NCBI RefSeq assembly: GCF_900110115.1
Contig: NZ_FOCM01000002.1
Location: 248,001-312,000 of the forward strand
DNA length: 64,000 nucleotides
Source of the DNA: Palleronia pelagia
Lineage (GTDB): Bacteria; Pseudomonadota; Alphaproteobacteria; Rhodobacterales; Rhodobacteraceae
Direction: 5' to 3'
The position numbers and the translations under genes were made by a program. Positions within the stretch are counted from its first letter, which is position 1. Every line of letters begins with the position of its first letter. Below are positions 29,104 through 39,069 of the stretch, in pieces. The notes below the pieces were generated by a model. The model saw only the letters and a list, made by a program, of their open reading frames with translations. It did not search any database and was not told where the DNA came from.

Positions 29104-29231
29104 CGTCCGCGGCAGCGGCCAGCCATTGTGCCATTCGCCCCCTCTCTGCGGTATCCGGCCCCCATACGCGCCTCGCTTGCCTCGCCTACTCCCGCGACTA
29201 GATGCGCCGTGGGGCAGTCGCGCAAGGGTGA

Positions 29232-30560
29232 ATGGCTATGGCCGAGAAATCTGATGGCGCGGCGATCGCTAGCCAGCCAACCCCCGCGTTGCGGGACGCG
29301 ACGCGGGTCTGGGCGCGGATCGGGATCCTGTCCTTCGGCGGCCCGGCGGCGCAGATCGCCCTGATGCACCGGATGGTGGTGGACGAACGGCGCTGGCTGA
29401 GCGAACGGCAGTTCCTCGACGCGCTGTCCTTCTGCATGTTGCTCCCCGGCCCCGAGGCGATGCAGTTGGCGACCTTCGCGGGATGGCGGATGCACGGCGT
29501 GCGCGGCGGCCTTTTAGCGGGCGGCCTGTTCGTGCTGCCCGGCGCGATCCTGATCGCGGCGCTGGCGGCGTTATACGGTCGCTACGGCGATCTCGCGCTG
29601 GTGGCTGCGCTGTTCACCGGGATCAAGGCGGCGGTGCTGGTCATCGTGGTGCAGGCGCTGGTCCGGCTGTCGCGCCGGGCCCTGCGCGGTCCCGAGGCGG
29701 TCGCGCTCGCCGGGCTCGCCTTTCTCGCGCTCTTCGTGTTCGCGGTGCCCTACCCGGCCGTGGTGGCGCTGGCGGCGGTATGGGGCGCGCTGCGGCTGGC
29801 CGCGCCGGCAAACACCGCATCGGACTCGGGCGACGCGCCGCGCGGGGCCGAGGTCACGGCCACCCTGAGACGCGTGGCGCTGTGGCTGGCGGTCTGGCTG
29901 CTGCCCCTGGCCGCGATCGGCCTCGTCGCGCCGCCGATCTTTGCCGAGCTAGCGCGGTTCTTCGCGACCCTCGCGACCGTCAGCTTCGGCGGCGCCTACG
30001 CGGTGCTGGCCTACATGGCGCAGGAGGCCGTGACCGGGCGCGGCTGGCTGACGGCGGGCGAGATGCTGGACGCGCTGGGTCTCGCCGAGACGACGCCCGG
30101 ACCGCTGATCCTGGTGACCGAGTTCGTGGGCTACCTGGCTTCGGCCCGCGCCGCGCTGGTGCCCGAGCATGCCCTTTGGTGGGGACTGGCGGGGGCAATC
30201 GTGACTCTGTGGGCGACCTTCGCCCCCTGTTTCCTGTGGATCTTCGCGGGCGCGCCATGGATCGACATCCTGTCGCGCCGCCGTCGCCTGGCCGCAGCGC
30301 TGGCCGGCGTGGCGGCGGCGGTCGTCGGGGTGATCGCCAATCTTTCGGTTTGGTTCGCCCTGCACGTTCTGTTCACCGAGCTGGCCACGCTGCGGGCCGG
30401 CCCCGCCAGGCTGCTTTTGCCGGCCCCCGCCACACTGGACCCGGTGGCGACCGGCATCGCCGTGGCGGTCGCGGTGGCGCTCTTCGCGCTGCGCTGGCCG
30501 GTCGCGGCGGGGATCGCCCTGGGCGCCGGTCTCGGCGCCGCCGCGCACGTCCTGATCTGA
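29232..30560 (+). CDS. chrA: chromate transporter ChrA (two-domain CHR)
   Basis: The 442-residue membrane protein has two CHR halves. Each carries the SFGG motif and a family PGP motif: SFGGPAAQIALMHRMVV with LLPGPEAMQLATFAGW near the N-terminus, and VSFGGAYAVLAYM with ETTPGPLILVTEFVGY near 270. This is the long-chain ChrA type exporting chromate. Start choice between ATG 29232 and 29238 is open (AAGGG lies upstream). No chrB-type regulator is present nearby. Confidence 0.92.
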   Translation: MAMAEKSDGAAIASQPTPALRDATRVWARIGILSFGGPAAQIALMHRMVVDERRWLSERQFLDALSFCMLLPGPEAMQLATFAGWRMHGVRGGLLAGGLFVLPGAILIAALAALYGRYGDLALVAALFTGIKAAVLVIVVQALVRLSRRALRGPEAVALAGLAFLALFVFAVPYPAVVALAAVWGALRLAAPANTASDSGDAPRGAEVTATLRRVALWLAVWLLPLAAIGLVAPPIFAELARFFATLATVSFGGAYAVLAYMAQEAVTGRGWLTAGEMLDALGLAETTPGPLILVTEFVGYLASARAALVPEHALWWGLAGAIVTLWATFAPCFLWIFAGAPWIDILSRRRRLAAALAGVAAAVVGVIANLSVWFALHVLFTELATLRAGPARLLLPAPATLDPVATGIAVAVAVALFALRWPVAAGIALGAGLGAAAHVLI

Positions 30561-30618
30561 CGCGCCGTTTCCCCTTGAGACGACTGGACATTCCCCGATA
30601 AATGCGCACCTTGCAAAC

Positions 30619-31176
30619 ATGACAGACACCTCCACCGCCGGGCATGGCGAGCACGCCCTTCCCGCTTCGGTCATCGAGATCCTCAGTCGCAGTGAAGTCC
30701 CCATCGTCTTTGCCGATGCGGGCATCGACGACGCGCCCCTGATCTTTGCCAACGACGCCTTCTGTCGGCTGTCTGGCTACGACCGCGACGAGGTCGTGGG
30801 CCGGAACTGCCGTTTCCTACAACCGGAACAGGGCGCCGGTCCCGTGCGCGAGCGCATCCGCGCCTTCATGGCCAATGACGCCAAGACCCAGGACCGGTTC
30901 CTGATCTCGAACGTGCGCAAATCGGGCGAGCGGTTTCTGAACCTGCTTTACATGTCCAAGCTGCGCCGCCCCGGCAAACCGACGCTGTTCCTCGGGTCGC
31001 AGTTCGACATCACGAAGTTCACCGCGCGCGGGGCCGACGCCTTCGACGACGCGCTGGCCAGCGACATCCAACAGATCAACGCGCTGACCAGCCAGAGCGG
31101 CTGGCCCATGCTCAGCTCCACCGCCACGCTCGCATCTAGCTTCGAGACCATCATCCAGGCGAAGCTGAATGATTGA
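30619..31176 (+). CDS. short LOV (PAS) photoreceptor protein
   Basis: The 185-residue protein has one LOV domain (about residues 20-130) with the full photoactive signature GRNCRFLQ, where Cys64 should form the flavin-thiol adduct. It also has ANDAFCRLSGY and FLNLLYMSKLRR strands and FLGSQFDIT at the end. The C-terminal 55 residues are helical and carry no output domain. It overlaps the start of the CheB-CheR-PAS-HWE kinase gene by 8 bp. It therefore probably works as the blue-light sensor of that kinase. Confidence 0.92.
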   Translation: MTDTSTAGHGEHALPASVIEILSRSEVPIVFADAGIDDAPLIFANDAFCRLSGYDRDEVVGRNCRFLQPEQGAGPVRERIRAFMANDAKTQDRFLISNVRKSGERFLNLLYMSKLRRPGKPTLFLGSQFDITKFTARGADAFDDALASDIQQINALTSQSGWPMLSSTATLASSFETIIQAKLND

Positions 31177-34100
31177 AGATCGGCCCCGCTACGACCAGCA
31201 CAACCTGCCGGTGGTGGGGATCGGCGCGTCCGCGGGCGGGCTCGAGGCCCTGCGCGAGATGTTCTCGGCCTTCCGCGAACCTGCGGACATGGCCTTCGTC
31301 GTCGTGCAGCACCTGGACCCCACGCACGAGTCGCTGATGGCGCAGCTGATCGAGCGCTATACCGACATGGCCGTGTCGCAGGCCGCCGGCGGCGAGGTGC
31401 TCGAGGCGAACCACATCTACGTGATTCCGCCGGGCAATGGTCTGGCGATCGAGCAGGGCGTGCTGAAACTGACCGAGTTCGTCGACCCCCGCGGCATGCG
31501 GCGGCCCATCGACGATTTCCTGGAAAGCCTTGCGCATGACAAGCGCGGCAACTCGGCCTGCGTGATCCTGTCGGGCACCGGGGCCGACGGCAGCCGCGGC
31601 ATGCGCGCCATCATGGAACAGGGCGGCCTGTGTCTGGTGCAGGAACCGTCGACTGCGCGGTATGACGGGATGCCGACCTCGGCCATCCGGACCGGTCTTG
31701 TCGACGTGGTGTCCGAGCCCGACGGGATCATCGAGCATCTGTCCCGCTTCTTCGACCGCACCGAGATGCAGACCACGGCGCGCTCGGCCAAGATCGACAG
31801 CCCCGACTACATCGACGCGCTGTGCGACCGGCTGCGCGAGACCGTGGGGCACGATTTCTCAAGCTACAAGCGCCCCACGCTGGTGCGGCGCGTCGCCCGC
31901 CGGATGCAGGTTCTGGGGATCGACGACGGGATGGAGTACCTGCGCTTCACCCAGTCGAACCTGGAAGAGTGCAACCTGCTCTTCCGTGACCTGCTGATCA
32001 ACGTGACGCGGTTCTTCCGCGACACCGAGCATTTCGAGAAGCTCAACGCCGAGGTGATCGAGCCGCTGGTGGCGAACGCGCGCAACGGCGAGGAAATCCG
32101 TCTGTGGGTTCCCGGCTGCTCCAGCGGGGAAGAGGCCTTCACCTACGCGATCTACTTCATCGAGGCGATCCGCAAGCACGACGTGCGCCCCTACGTCCAA
32201 ATCTTCGCCACCGATATCGACGACAAGATGCTGGACCTGGGCCGCGCCTGTACGTTCCCGCTGTCGGCCCTGACCGATATCCCGGCCGAATTCCGCGATA
32301 AGTACACCATCGTCAACCAGGACAACTTTTCGCTGATCCCGCAGGTGCGCGACATGGTGCGCTTCAGCCTGCACAGCCTGATCAAGGATCCGCCCTTCTC
32401 GAAGATCGACCTGGTCTCGTGCCGCAACCTGCTGATCTATCTCAACGAAGAGATCCAGGCACAGGTGGTGCCGCTGTTCCACTTCGCGCTGCGCAAGGAT
32501 GCCTATCTTTTCCTTGGCTCGTCCGAGGCCATCGGCCGGTTCGAGGACCTGTTCGAGACCATCGACCAGAGCGCGCGCATCTTCCGTCGCAAGTCGGTGC
32601 GCAGCCACTATTCGTTGCAACTGGCGCGGGGCTCGACCCGCGACGGGGAACGCCGGGCGGCGACACCCTATCGCGAGCGGTCCCGGCCGCGCGAGGACGC
32701 GACCGAAAGCGCCGCGCTCCGCCGCCTGGCCGAGGCCTATGCGCCGGTCAGCATGCTGATCGACGACCAGGGCAACCTGCTGCAGAAATGGGGCCGCGTC
32801 GGCCGCTACCTGGATTTCCCCGACCGGGTCGAACGCTATGTGCACGTCCCGTCGCTCGCCCGCCCGGGTCTGCGCGAGGTGCTGGGCGCCATGCTGCGCG
32901 AAAGCCGTACCGAGGCCCGCCGCGTGACCCTGCCCGAGGTCGAGATCGCGACCGAGTTCGGCAAGATCCCCTGTTCGGTTGCCGCCGAGCCGATCGAGAT
33001 GACCTCGACCCTCCTCGTCATCCGCGAGACCGGCCCGCTCCAGCCCTTCGAGGGCGACGAGATGACCGAGGTCGATCCCCAGAACGGCCAACTGCGGTAT
33101 CTCGAGGAAGAACTGCAATCGGCCCGGCACCGTCTGAGTTCGACCGTCGAAGAGCTCGAGACGACGAACGAAGAGCTGAAAAGCTCGAACGAAGAAATGA
33201 TGTCGATGAACGAAGAGCTTCAATCGACGAACGAGGAACTGACAACCGTCAACGACGAACTGAAGAACAAGGTCGACGAGCTGACGGTCGCCAATGCCGA
33301 CCTAAAGAACTTCTTCGGCTCGACAGAGCTGGTGGTGATGGTGGTTGACCGGGACTTGCGGCTGCGCAGCTATACGGATCCCGCCGAGGATCTTTTCAAC
33401 CTGTCCAAGCACAGCGTCGGCAAATCGTTGTCGGACATCCCCAGCAAGCTGACGGACCAGGAATATCTGGACATGGCCAGCGCGGCCGCCGGGCGCAACG
33501 AGTCCGGCGAATACCGCAGCCAGACCGAGGATCGAACCTTCGTCGCCCGCGTCGTGCCCTATCGTCGGCTTGACGGGGAGACCGACGGCGCGACCCTGAT
33601 CTTCACAGATGTCACCAACATCCTGATGCTCGAGCGGAACCTGAAGGAGCAGCAGGAGCGGTTGGGCCTTGCGCTTGACGTGGCCGGGATCGGCGTGTGG
33701 GAGTACGAGCCGAAAAGCGACGCGATCACGCTGGACGAGACCGAGCGCACGCTGCTGGACCTGTCGCAGGATACGAACGAGGACAGCATGGACGTAATCC
33801 TCGAGAAGCTGCCCGAAGAGGACCGCAACCGCGTGAACTCGGCCCTGCGCCGCGCCATGGACGGCGACCGAGATTTCGACGAGGTGTTCCGGATCGAGCT
33901 GCGCGACGGCGGCACCCGCTGGCTGCACGGCATGGGGCGGCGCGTGCCCGCCGGTAGCGAACGCAAGTTCATCGGCGTGACCTACGACGTTTCGCCCGAG
34001 CGCGAGCTTCTGGCCCAGCGCGAACTTCTGATCCGCGAGATGCATCACCGGGTGAAGAACCTCTTTGCCGTGGTGTCGTCGCTGATCAGCGTGTCGGCCC

Positions 34101-34594
34101 GCGACGTAAAGGACGTGGAGTCCTTCGCCGCGACCCTGCGCGGTCGCCTGCAGGCGCTGGACCGGTCCCATTCGCTTTCCACCGGGCTGGACGAGGTCAA
34201 CGAATTCGCCTTGCGTGACGTGATCGACGCCGTCCTGTCGCCGGTCCTGGACGACCATTCCATCCAGATCGACGGCACCGATGTGCTCATCGGCCGAGAA
34301 CGGCTGACGCCGCTCGCCCTGATCTTCCACGAGTGGATCACCAATTCGATGAAGTACGGCGCGCTCGCCGTCGATGGCGGCACGCTGCGGATCGACTGGA
34401 CCGATGCGGACGGTAAAATCGATCTGAATTGGTTGGAAGACGGCGTGGCCGACGACGTGCCCGATGGCAGCGGGTTCGGGACCCGGCTGGTCTCGGCCAC
34501 GGCGCACCAGCTCTCGGGCGAGGTCGAGGCCGAGCGGCTGGACTCGGGCTATCGGCGGCGGCTGGTCTTCTCGGCCATGGACGGCGACGACTGA
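31169..34594 (+). CDS. CheB-CheR-PAS-HWE histidine kinase fusion
   Basis: The 1,141-residue protein has a CheB methylesterase domain (Ser21 in GASAGG, His48 in QHLDP, Asp140 in GTGADG, all three present) and a CheR domain (RDLLINVTRFFRD, then VPGCSSGEEAFTYAI). A coiled coil with repeated NEEL/TNEEL units (about 640-715), two PAS regions and an HWE kinase follow. The phospho-His is about residue 960 in MHHRVKNLF, with HEWITNSMKYG and WLEDG in the ATPase domain. No receiver domain is included. The partner is probably the lone receiver encoded opposite its end. Confidence 0.92.
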   Translation: MIEDRPRYDQHNLPVVGIGASAGGLEALREMFSAFREPADMAFVVVQHLDPTHESLMAQLIERYTDMAVSQAAGGEVLEANHIYVIPPGNGLAIEQGVLKLTEFVDPRGMRRPIDDFLESLAHDKRGNSACVILSGTGADGSRGMRAIMEQGGLCLVQEPSTARYDGMPTSAIRTGLVDVVSEPDGIIEHLSRFFDRTEMQTTARSAKIDSPDYIDALCDRLRETVGHDFSSYKRPTLVRRVARRMQVLGIDDGMEYLRFTQSNLEECNLLFRDLLINVTRFFRDTEHFEKLNAEVIEPLVANARNGEEIRLWVPGCSSGEEAFTYAIYFIEAIRKHDVRPYVQIFATDIDDKMLDLGRACTFPLSALTDIPAEFRDKYTIVNQDNFSLIPQVRDMVRFSLHSLIKDPPFSKIDLVSCRNLLIYLNEEIQAQVVPLFHFALRKDAYLFLGSSEAIGRFEDLFETIDQSARIFRRKSVRSHYSLQLARGSTRDGERRAATPYRERSRPREDATESAALRRLAEAYAPVSMLIDDQGNLLQKWGRVGRYLDFPDRVERYVHVPSLARPGLREVLGAMLRESRTEARRVTLPEVEIATEFGKIPCSVAAEPIEMTSTLLVIRETGPLQPFEGDEMTEVDPQNGQLRYLEEELQSARHRLSSTVEELETTNEELKSSNEEMMSMNEELQSTNEELTTVNDELKNKVDELTVANADLKNFFGSTELVVMVVDRDLRLRSYTDPAEDLFNLSKHSVGKSLSDIPSKLTDQEYLDMASAAAGRNESGEYRSQTEDRTFVARVVPYRRLDGETDGATLIFTDVTNILMLERNLKEQQERLGLALDVAGIGVWEYEPKSDAITLDETERTLLDLSQDTNEDSMDVILEKLPEEDRNRVNSALRRAMDGDRDFDEVFRIELRDGGTRWLHGMGRRVPAGSERKFIGVTYDVSPERELLAQRELLIREMHHRVKNLFAVVSSLISVSARDVKDVESFAATLRGRLQALDRSHSLSTGLDEVNEFALRDVIDAVLSPVLDDHSIQIDGTDVLIGRERLTPLALIFHEWITNSMKYGALAVDGGTLRIDWTDADGKIDLNWLEDGVADDVPDGSGFGTRLVSATAHQLSGEVEAERLDSGYRRRLVFSAMDGDD

Positions 34595-34613
34595 GCCACG
34601 AGGCCAGCCGTCG

Positions 34614-34961
34614 TTACCCCGCCTGTTCCAGCGCCTTGCAAATTTTCTCGGGCGAGGACGGCTTCGGTACGAAGGTGCAATCGGCGAAGGCGAAGTCGGG
34701 ATCGCTCGGCGCGGCGTTCGCGCTGCAGAAGATCAGGGCGCAGCCCAGGTGCCGCAGTTCCTCGGCCAGTTCCCATACGGTCTGTCCGCGGATATTGATG
34801 TCGAGCAGCGCGATGTCAGGGCAGTATTTCTTGGCCAGTTCCCGGGCCTCGTTGATCGAGATCGCGGGGCCGATCACCTTGCGTCCCGATGCTTCGACCG
34901 TGTCGGCGAGGTCGTAGGCGATAAGGGCCTCGTCATCGAGCACCAGTACATTCTTCGTCAT
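34614..34961 (-). CDS. single-domain response regulator
   Basis: This is a receiver domain of 115 residues only: acidic pair DDE at 9-11, phospho-acceptor Asp54 in ALLDINIRG, conserved Ser in IFCSANA and Lys in VPKPSS. There is no output domain. Such lone receivers are typical partners of HWE kinases in alphaproteobacteria. It converges on the LOV/HWE operon with only 19 bp between stops, so functional pairing is likely although it is not co-transcribed. Confidence 0.9.
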   Translation of the reverse strand: MTKNVLVLDDEALIAYDLADTVEASGRKVIGPAISINEARELAKKYCPDIALLDINIRGQTVWELAEELRHLGCALIFCSANAAPSDPDFAFADCTFVPKPSSPEKICKALEQAG

Positions 34962-35239
34962 TTACGCATCGTCCCACTCGCCGGGCGTGATCTCACCCGG
35001 TAACGCCCTTTCGCCGACCCGCTTTCCTGCGGGTATTTCGTGGGAACTAGGGGGGCGCCCGCGCATTGCAAGCGCTTGCGCAAGCGACGTGGCGTCGTAA
35101 TGGCCTGCCGTCGCGGGCGTCCTCGGGCCGGGGCTTGCGGAGGTGGCCGATTCCGGCCCTGACAACAGCCGGCAACCTGCCTATGTTGAGGCCCTGCGCC
35201 GCCTGCCCGACGGGCCGCGCGACACCCCGAGGACAGCCC

Positions 35240-37087
35240 ATGTTTGCCTGGTTCGAGCGGCGCATCGCGCCCTATCCCGATGACCCGCCGCAGATGCCGC
35301 CTGCGACGCTGGGACGGTTCATGCTGCATTACAGCCGGGGCGCGTTGCCATGGCTCGTGCTGCTGGGGCTCGGGTCGGGTGCCATGGCCGTGATCGAGGT
35401 CGCGCTGTTCGGCTGGCTGGGCGAGATCGTCAACGACCTGTCCGCCACGCCCCGCGACCAGTTCTGGGACCTGCACGGGGGGCGCATCCTGTTCATGGCG
35501 GTGGTGCTTCTGCTGGTGCTGCCGCTCTTGAACGCGGTGTCGACGGTCATCATGCACCAGACACTCATGGGCAATTTCCCCCAGCGCATCCGCTGGCAGG
35601 CCCATCGCTACCTGCTGCGGCAGTCGATCGGGTTCTTCAACGACGAGTTCTCGGGCCGGATCTCGCAACGGTTGATGCAGACCGCGCTGGCCGTGCGCGA
35701 GGTCGCGATGAAGCTGGTCGACGTGGGCGTTTACGTATCGACCCTGTTCCTGTCGGCGCTGGTGCTGGCGGCGACGCTGGACTGGCGCCTGGCCCTGCCC
35801 TTCGCCACGTGGGCCGCGGCCTATGGCGTGATGCTGTGGGTGATCGTGCCGCGGCTTGGACAGGTCGCGCAACGTCAGGCCGACGCGCGCGCGGGCATGA
35901 CCGGACGGTTCGTCGACAGCTATACCAACATCGCCACGGTAAAGCTGTTTTCCCATTCCGACCGGGAAGAGGCCTGGATGCGCGAGGGGATGGACCGGTT
36001 CCTGGGCACGGTCCATCGCCAGATGCGGCTGTCGGCGGCGCAGGACATCTTCCTCAACACGATCAACGTGGCGCTGGTGGCCGCGGTGACGGGCATCGGG
36101 CTGTGGCTGTGGTCCGCGGGCCGGGTCGAGGTCGGTGCCGTGGCCGTGGCCGTGCCGCTGGCCCTGCGGCTCAACAACATGTCGCACTGGATCACCTGGG
36201 AATTCGCCGCGCTATTCGAGAATATCGGCACCGTGCGCGACGGGATCTCGACCCTGTCGCTGCCGCGCGCGGTGCAGGACCGCCCCGGCGCCGCGCCGCT
36301 CGTGCCCGTCGCGGGCGAGATCCGGTTCGACAGCGTGACCTTCCGCTATTCCGGCGCCGACGATGCGCGGCCAATGGCGGTGCTGAACGACCTGACGCTG
36401 CATGTCCGTCCCGGCGAACGGGTGGGCCTCGTGGGCCGCTCGGGTGCCGGCAAGTCGACGCTGGTCAACCTGCTGCTCAGGCTGCACGACATCGACGCGG
36501 GCCGTATCACCATCGACGGGCAGGACGTGCGCGAAGTTACGCAGGACAGCGTGCGCGCCGCCATCGGCGTCGTCAGCCAGGACAGCGCGCTGCTGCATCG
36601 TTCGGTGCGCGAGAACATCGCCTACGGCCGCCCCGAGGCCAGCGAGGCCCAGATCGAGCAGGCGGTCGCAATGGCCGAGGCGCAGGAATTCGTTCCGGGC
36701 CTCAGCGATGCCGAGGGGCGGCGCGGTCTGGGCGCCCACGTGGGCGAGCGGGGCGTGAAGCTTTCGGGCGGCCAGCGGCAGCGCATCGCGATCGCCCGCG
36801 TGGCGCTGAAGGATGCGCCGATCCTGGTGCTGGACGAGGCGACCAGCGCGCTCGACAGCGAGGTCGAGGCCGCCATCCAGTCGCGCCTGTCCGTTCTGAT
36901 GGAGGGCAAGACCGTGATCGCCATCGCGCACCGGCTGTCCACCATTGCCGCCATGGACCGGCTGGTTGTGATGGATGGCGGCCGCATCGCCGAGCAGGGC
37001 ACCCACGCCGAGCTGTTGGCGAAGGGCGGACTTTACGCCCGGCTGTGGCAACGCCAATCGGGCGGCTTCCTGGCAAGCGAGGACTGA
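35240..37087 (+). CDS. ABC-type multidrug/lipid exporter (fused TMD-NBD)
   Basis: The 615-residue half-transporter has six helices in the first 330 residues (ABC_membrane type, RQSIGFFNDEFSGRISQR). The ATPase domain has Walker A GRSGAGKST, signature LSGGQRQR, Walker B ILVLDEATS and the switch His in IAIAHRLSTIAAMD. It is an MsbA/MdlB-like exporter. The frame is open upstream, but MFAWFERR at 35240 behind GAGGAC is the reasonable start. Substrate unknown; it probably acts as a homodimer. Confidence 0.92.
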   Translation: MFAWFERRIAPYPDDPPQMPPATLGRFMLHYSRGALPWLVLLGLGSGAMAVIEVALFGWLGEIVNDLSATPRDQFWDLHGGRILFMAVVLLLVLPLLNAVSTVIMHQTLMGNFPQRIRWQAHRYLLRQSIGFFNDEFSGRISQRLMQTALAVREVAMKLVDVGVYVSTLFLSALVLAATLDWRLALPFATWAAAYGVMLWVIVPRLGQVAQRQADARAGMTGRFVDSYTNIATVKLFSHSDREEAWMREGMDRFLGTVHRQMRLSAAQDIFLNTINVALVAAVTGIGLWLWSAGRVEVGAVAVAVPLALRLNNMSHWITWEFAALFENIGTVRDGISTLSLPRAVQDRPGAAPLVPVAGEIRFDSVTFRYSGADDARPMAVLNDLTLHVRPGERVGLVGRSGAGKSTLVNLLLRLHDIDAGRITIDGQDVREVTQDSVRAAIGVVSQDSALLHRSVRENIAYGRPEASEAQIEQAVAMAEAQEFVPGLSDAEGRRGLGAHVGERGVKLSGGQRQRIAIARVALKDAPILVLDEATSALDSEVEAAIQSRLSVLMEGKTVIAIAHRLSTIAAMDRLVVMDGGRIAEQGTHAELLAKGGLYARLWQRQSGGFLASED

Positions 37088-37094
37088 ACCGACC

Positions 37095-38018
37095 TCAGAC
37101 CGGTGACACGCCGTTCACGTTCAGGAACACCGAGTAGAGCGACGTGGTCCCGCAGATGAACAGCCGGTTCAGCTTGGCGCCACCGAAGCAGACATTGGCC
37201 ACCAGCTCCGGGATGCGGATCTTGCCCAGCAACCGGCCATCGGGCGCGTAGCAATGCACCCCGTCGGCGGCCGAGGTCCAGATTCGGCCATCGCGATCCA
37301 CGCGGAAGCCGTCGAAGAACCCGGCGGTGCATTCGGCGAAAACCTCTCCCCCCGACAGGGTGCCATCCTCGGCCACCGCGTGACGGCGGATGTGCTTGGG
37401 TCCGCCCGGCGTGTGGGTCACGCCGGTATCGGCGATGTAGAGCACGCTTTCGTCGGGCGAGAAGGCCAGCCCGTTGGGCTTCATGTAGTCGTCGGCGGCG
37501 ATGCTGATCCGGCCGTCCGGCGCCACGCGATAGACGTGGCATGCGCCGATCTCGCTTTCGGCGCGGGCGCCCTCGTAATCCATCAGGATCCCGTAGCTGG
37601 GATCACTGAACCAGATGGAGCCGTCCGATTTCACCACCACGTCATTGGGCGAGTTCAGGCGCTTGCCCTCGTAGCGGTCGGCGATGACGCTTACGCGGCC
37701 GTCATGCTCGGTGCGGGTGACCCGCCGCGACAGGTGCTCGCAGGACACCAGCCGGCCCTGCCGGTCGACCGTGTGCCCGTTGGCATTGCGCGACGGCTCG
37801 CGAAAGACGGAGACCCTGCCGTCGGTGTCGTCCCAGCGCAGGATGCGGTTGTTGGGAATGTCGGACCATAGCAGGTAGCGCCCGGCGGCGAACCAGACCG
37901 GACCTTCCGACCAGCGCGCTCCGGTCCACAGCCTCTCGACCCGCGCGTGGCCGATCAGGCAGGACTCGAAATCAGGGTCGATGGTCTCGAACCCGGTGCC
38001 TTCGATCTCTCCGTACAT
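37095..38018 (-). CDS. SMP-30/gluconolactonase-family protein
   Basis: The 307-residue six-bladed propeller enzyme has the metal-site pattern SEGPVWFAAGRYLLWSDIPNNRILRW (Glu), LNSPNDVVVKSDGSIWFSDPSYG (Asn) and SPDESVLYIADTG (Asp). These are the divalent-cation ligands of gluconolactonases. The Met at 38018 has AAGGA 9-10 nt upstream; a longer open frame upstream is not needed. It probably hydrolyses a sugar lactone. No dehydrogenase is adjacent to name the substrate. Confidence 0.9.
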   Translation of the reverse strand: MYGEIEGTGFETIDPDFESCLIGHARVERLWTGARWSEGPVWFAAGRYLLWSDIPNNRILRWDDTDGRVSVFREPSRNANGHTVDRQGRLVSCEHLSRRVTRTEHDGRVSVIADRYEGKRLNSPNDVVVKSDGSIWFSDPSYGILMDYEGARAESEIGACHVYRVAPDGRISIAADDYMKPNGLAFSPDESVLYIADTGVTHTPGGPKHIRRHAVAEDGTLSGGEVFAECTAGFFDGFRVDRDGRIWTSAADGVHCYAPDGRLLGKIRIPELVANVCFGGAKLNRLFICGTTSLYSVFLNVNGVSPV

Positions 38019-38136
38019 GCGTTTACCTTCCTTGGCTCGATGCGGCTGATCCTGGCTACGGATCGGCCCTTCGGGCAGCGGCAGGCGATCTCCCCCACCC
38101 CTGGCGGTCAACGGCCGGGTGGCGCTGCCGTTCCGA

Positions 38137-39069
38137 TCAGGCGGCCTCGTCCCGACCTGCGCCCACACGGCTCCGGTGCGGACCGAAGAGACAGGCGAGC
38201 CCCAAAATGACGCCGGACACGGTCGCGATCATTCCGGCCGCGCTCACCGCGTTCTGCGCCCCGAACCAAAGCGGCCCGTAGCCCGCGAAGACATAGCCCA
38301 GGATGGCCGACAGCGTGGCGAAGGCGACCGACCACCAGACCTGGTGCGCCAGCCGGTTGGTCATCAGCCGCGCGGCGGCGGGCGGGCAGATGAACATGGC
38401 GATCACGATGATCGAGCCCACCGCGTCGAAGGCCGCGACGGCGGCCACGGCCGCGGTGACCATCAGGCCGAAGCCCACCGCCGCCGCCGGGATGCCCAGC
38501 GCCTGCGCGAAACCCTCGTCGAAGGTCGCGATCTTCAGCCAGCGCCAGAAGACCAGCGTCAGCACGACCACCAGCGCACAGACCAGCGCGATGCGCGGCA
38601 GCTCGTCCGGCAGGGAAGCCAGCGCCGCCGGATCGAGGAGCGAGCCCCACCCATCGGCCCGAAACCAGATCAGCGACTCGAGATTGCCCATCAGCGCGTG
38701 CTCGACATCCAGGTGAACCTGGCTGGTGTCGGTCTGCTCGAGGATCAGCACCCCGGCCGCGAACATGGTGGTGAAGACCACGCCCATGGCCGCGCCCGGC
38801 TCGATCTGGCCCAGGCGCTTCACCGCTTCGATCAGGATGACGGCCAGAATGGCCGCGCCCGCCGCGCCAATCATCATCGGTATCGCGGCGACCATCCCGG
38901 TCAGCAGGAACGCCACCACGATGCCGGGCAGGACAACGTGGCTGATGGCGTCACCGATCAGGGCCTGGCGCCGCAGGATCAGGAAGTTTCCGGGCAGCGC
39001 GCAGGCGATGGCCGCGAAGATCCCGATCAGGATCGGCGTCAGCGAGAACTGGACGAACTCGGCCCCCAT
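38137..39069 (-). CDS. Mn/Zn ABC transporter permease (second permease)
   Basis: The 310-residue ABC-3 family membrane protein starts MGAEFVQFSLTPILIGIFAAI, with the family segments LRRQALIGDAISHVVLPGIV and RLMTNRLAHQVWW. It is the last gene of a four-gene metal-uptake operon (binding protein, ATPase, two permeases). Its ATG overlaps the stop of the preceding permease gene (GTGATG arrangement), indicating coupling. The metal is most likely Mn2+ by similarity to Sit/Mnt systems; Zn2+ or Fe2+ cannot be excluded. Confidence 0.88.
   Translation of the reverse strand: MGAEFVQFSLTPILIGIFAAIACALPGNFLILRRQALIGDAISHVVLPGIVVAFLLTGMVAAIPMMIGAAGAAILAVILIEAVKRLGQIEPGAAMGVVFTTMFAAGVLILEQTDTSQVHLDVEHALMGNLESLIWFRADGWGSLLDPAALASLPDELPRIALVCALVVVLTLVFWRWLKIATFDEGFAQALGIPAAAVGFGLMVTAAVAAVAAFDAVGSIIVIAMFICPPAAARLMTNRLAHQVWWSVAFATLSAILGYVFAGYGPLWFGAQNAVSAAGMIATVSGVILGLACLFGPHRSRVGAGRDEAA

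Noticed and set aside
26713-29364. An open frame of about 883 codons on the plus strand antisense to the DMGDH-like gene
   Set aside because: The minus strand encodes a full FAD/GcvT protein with intact motifs; the plus frame shows no recognisable domain.
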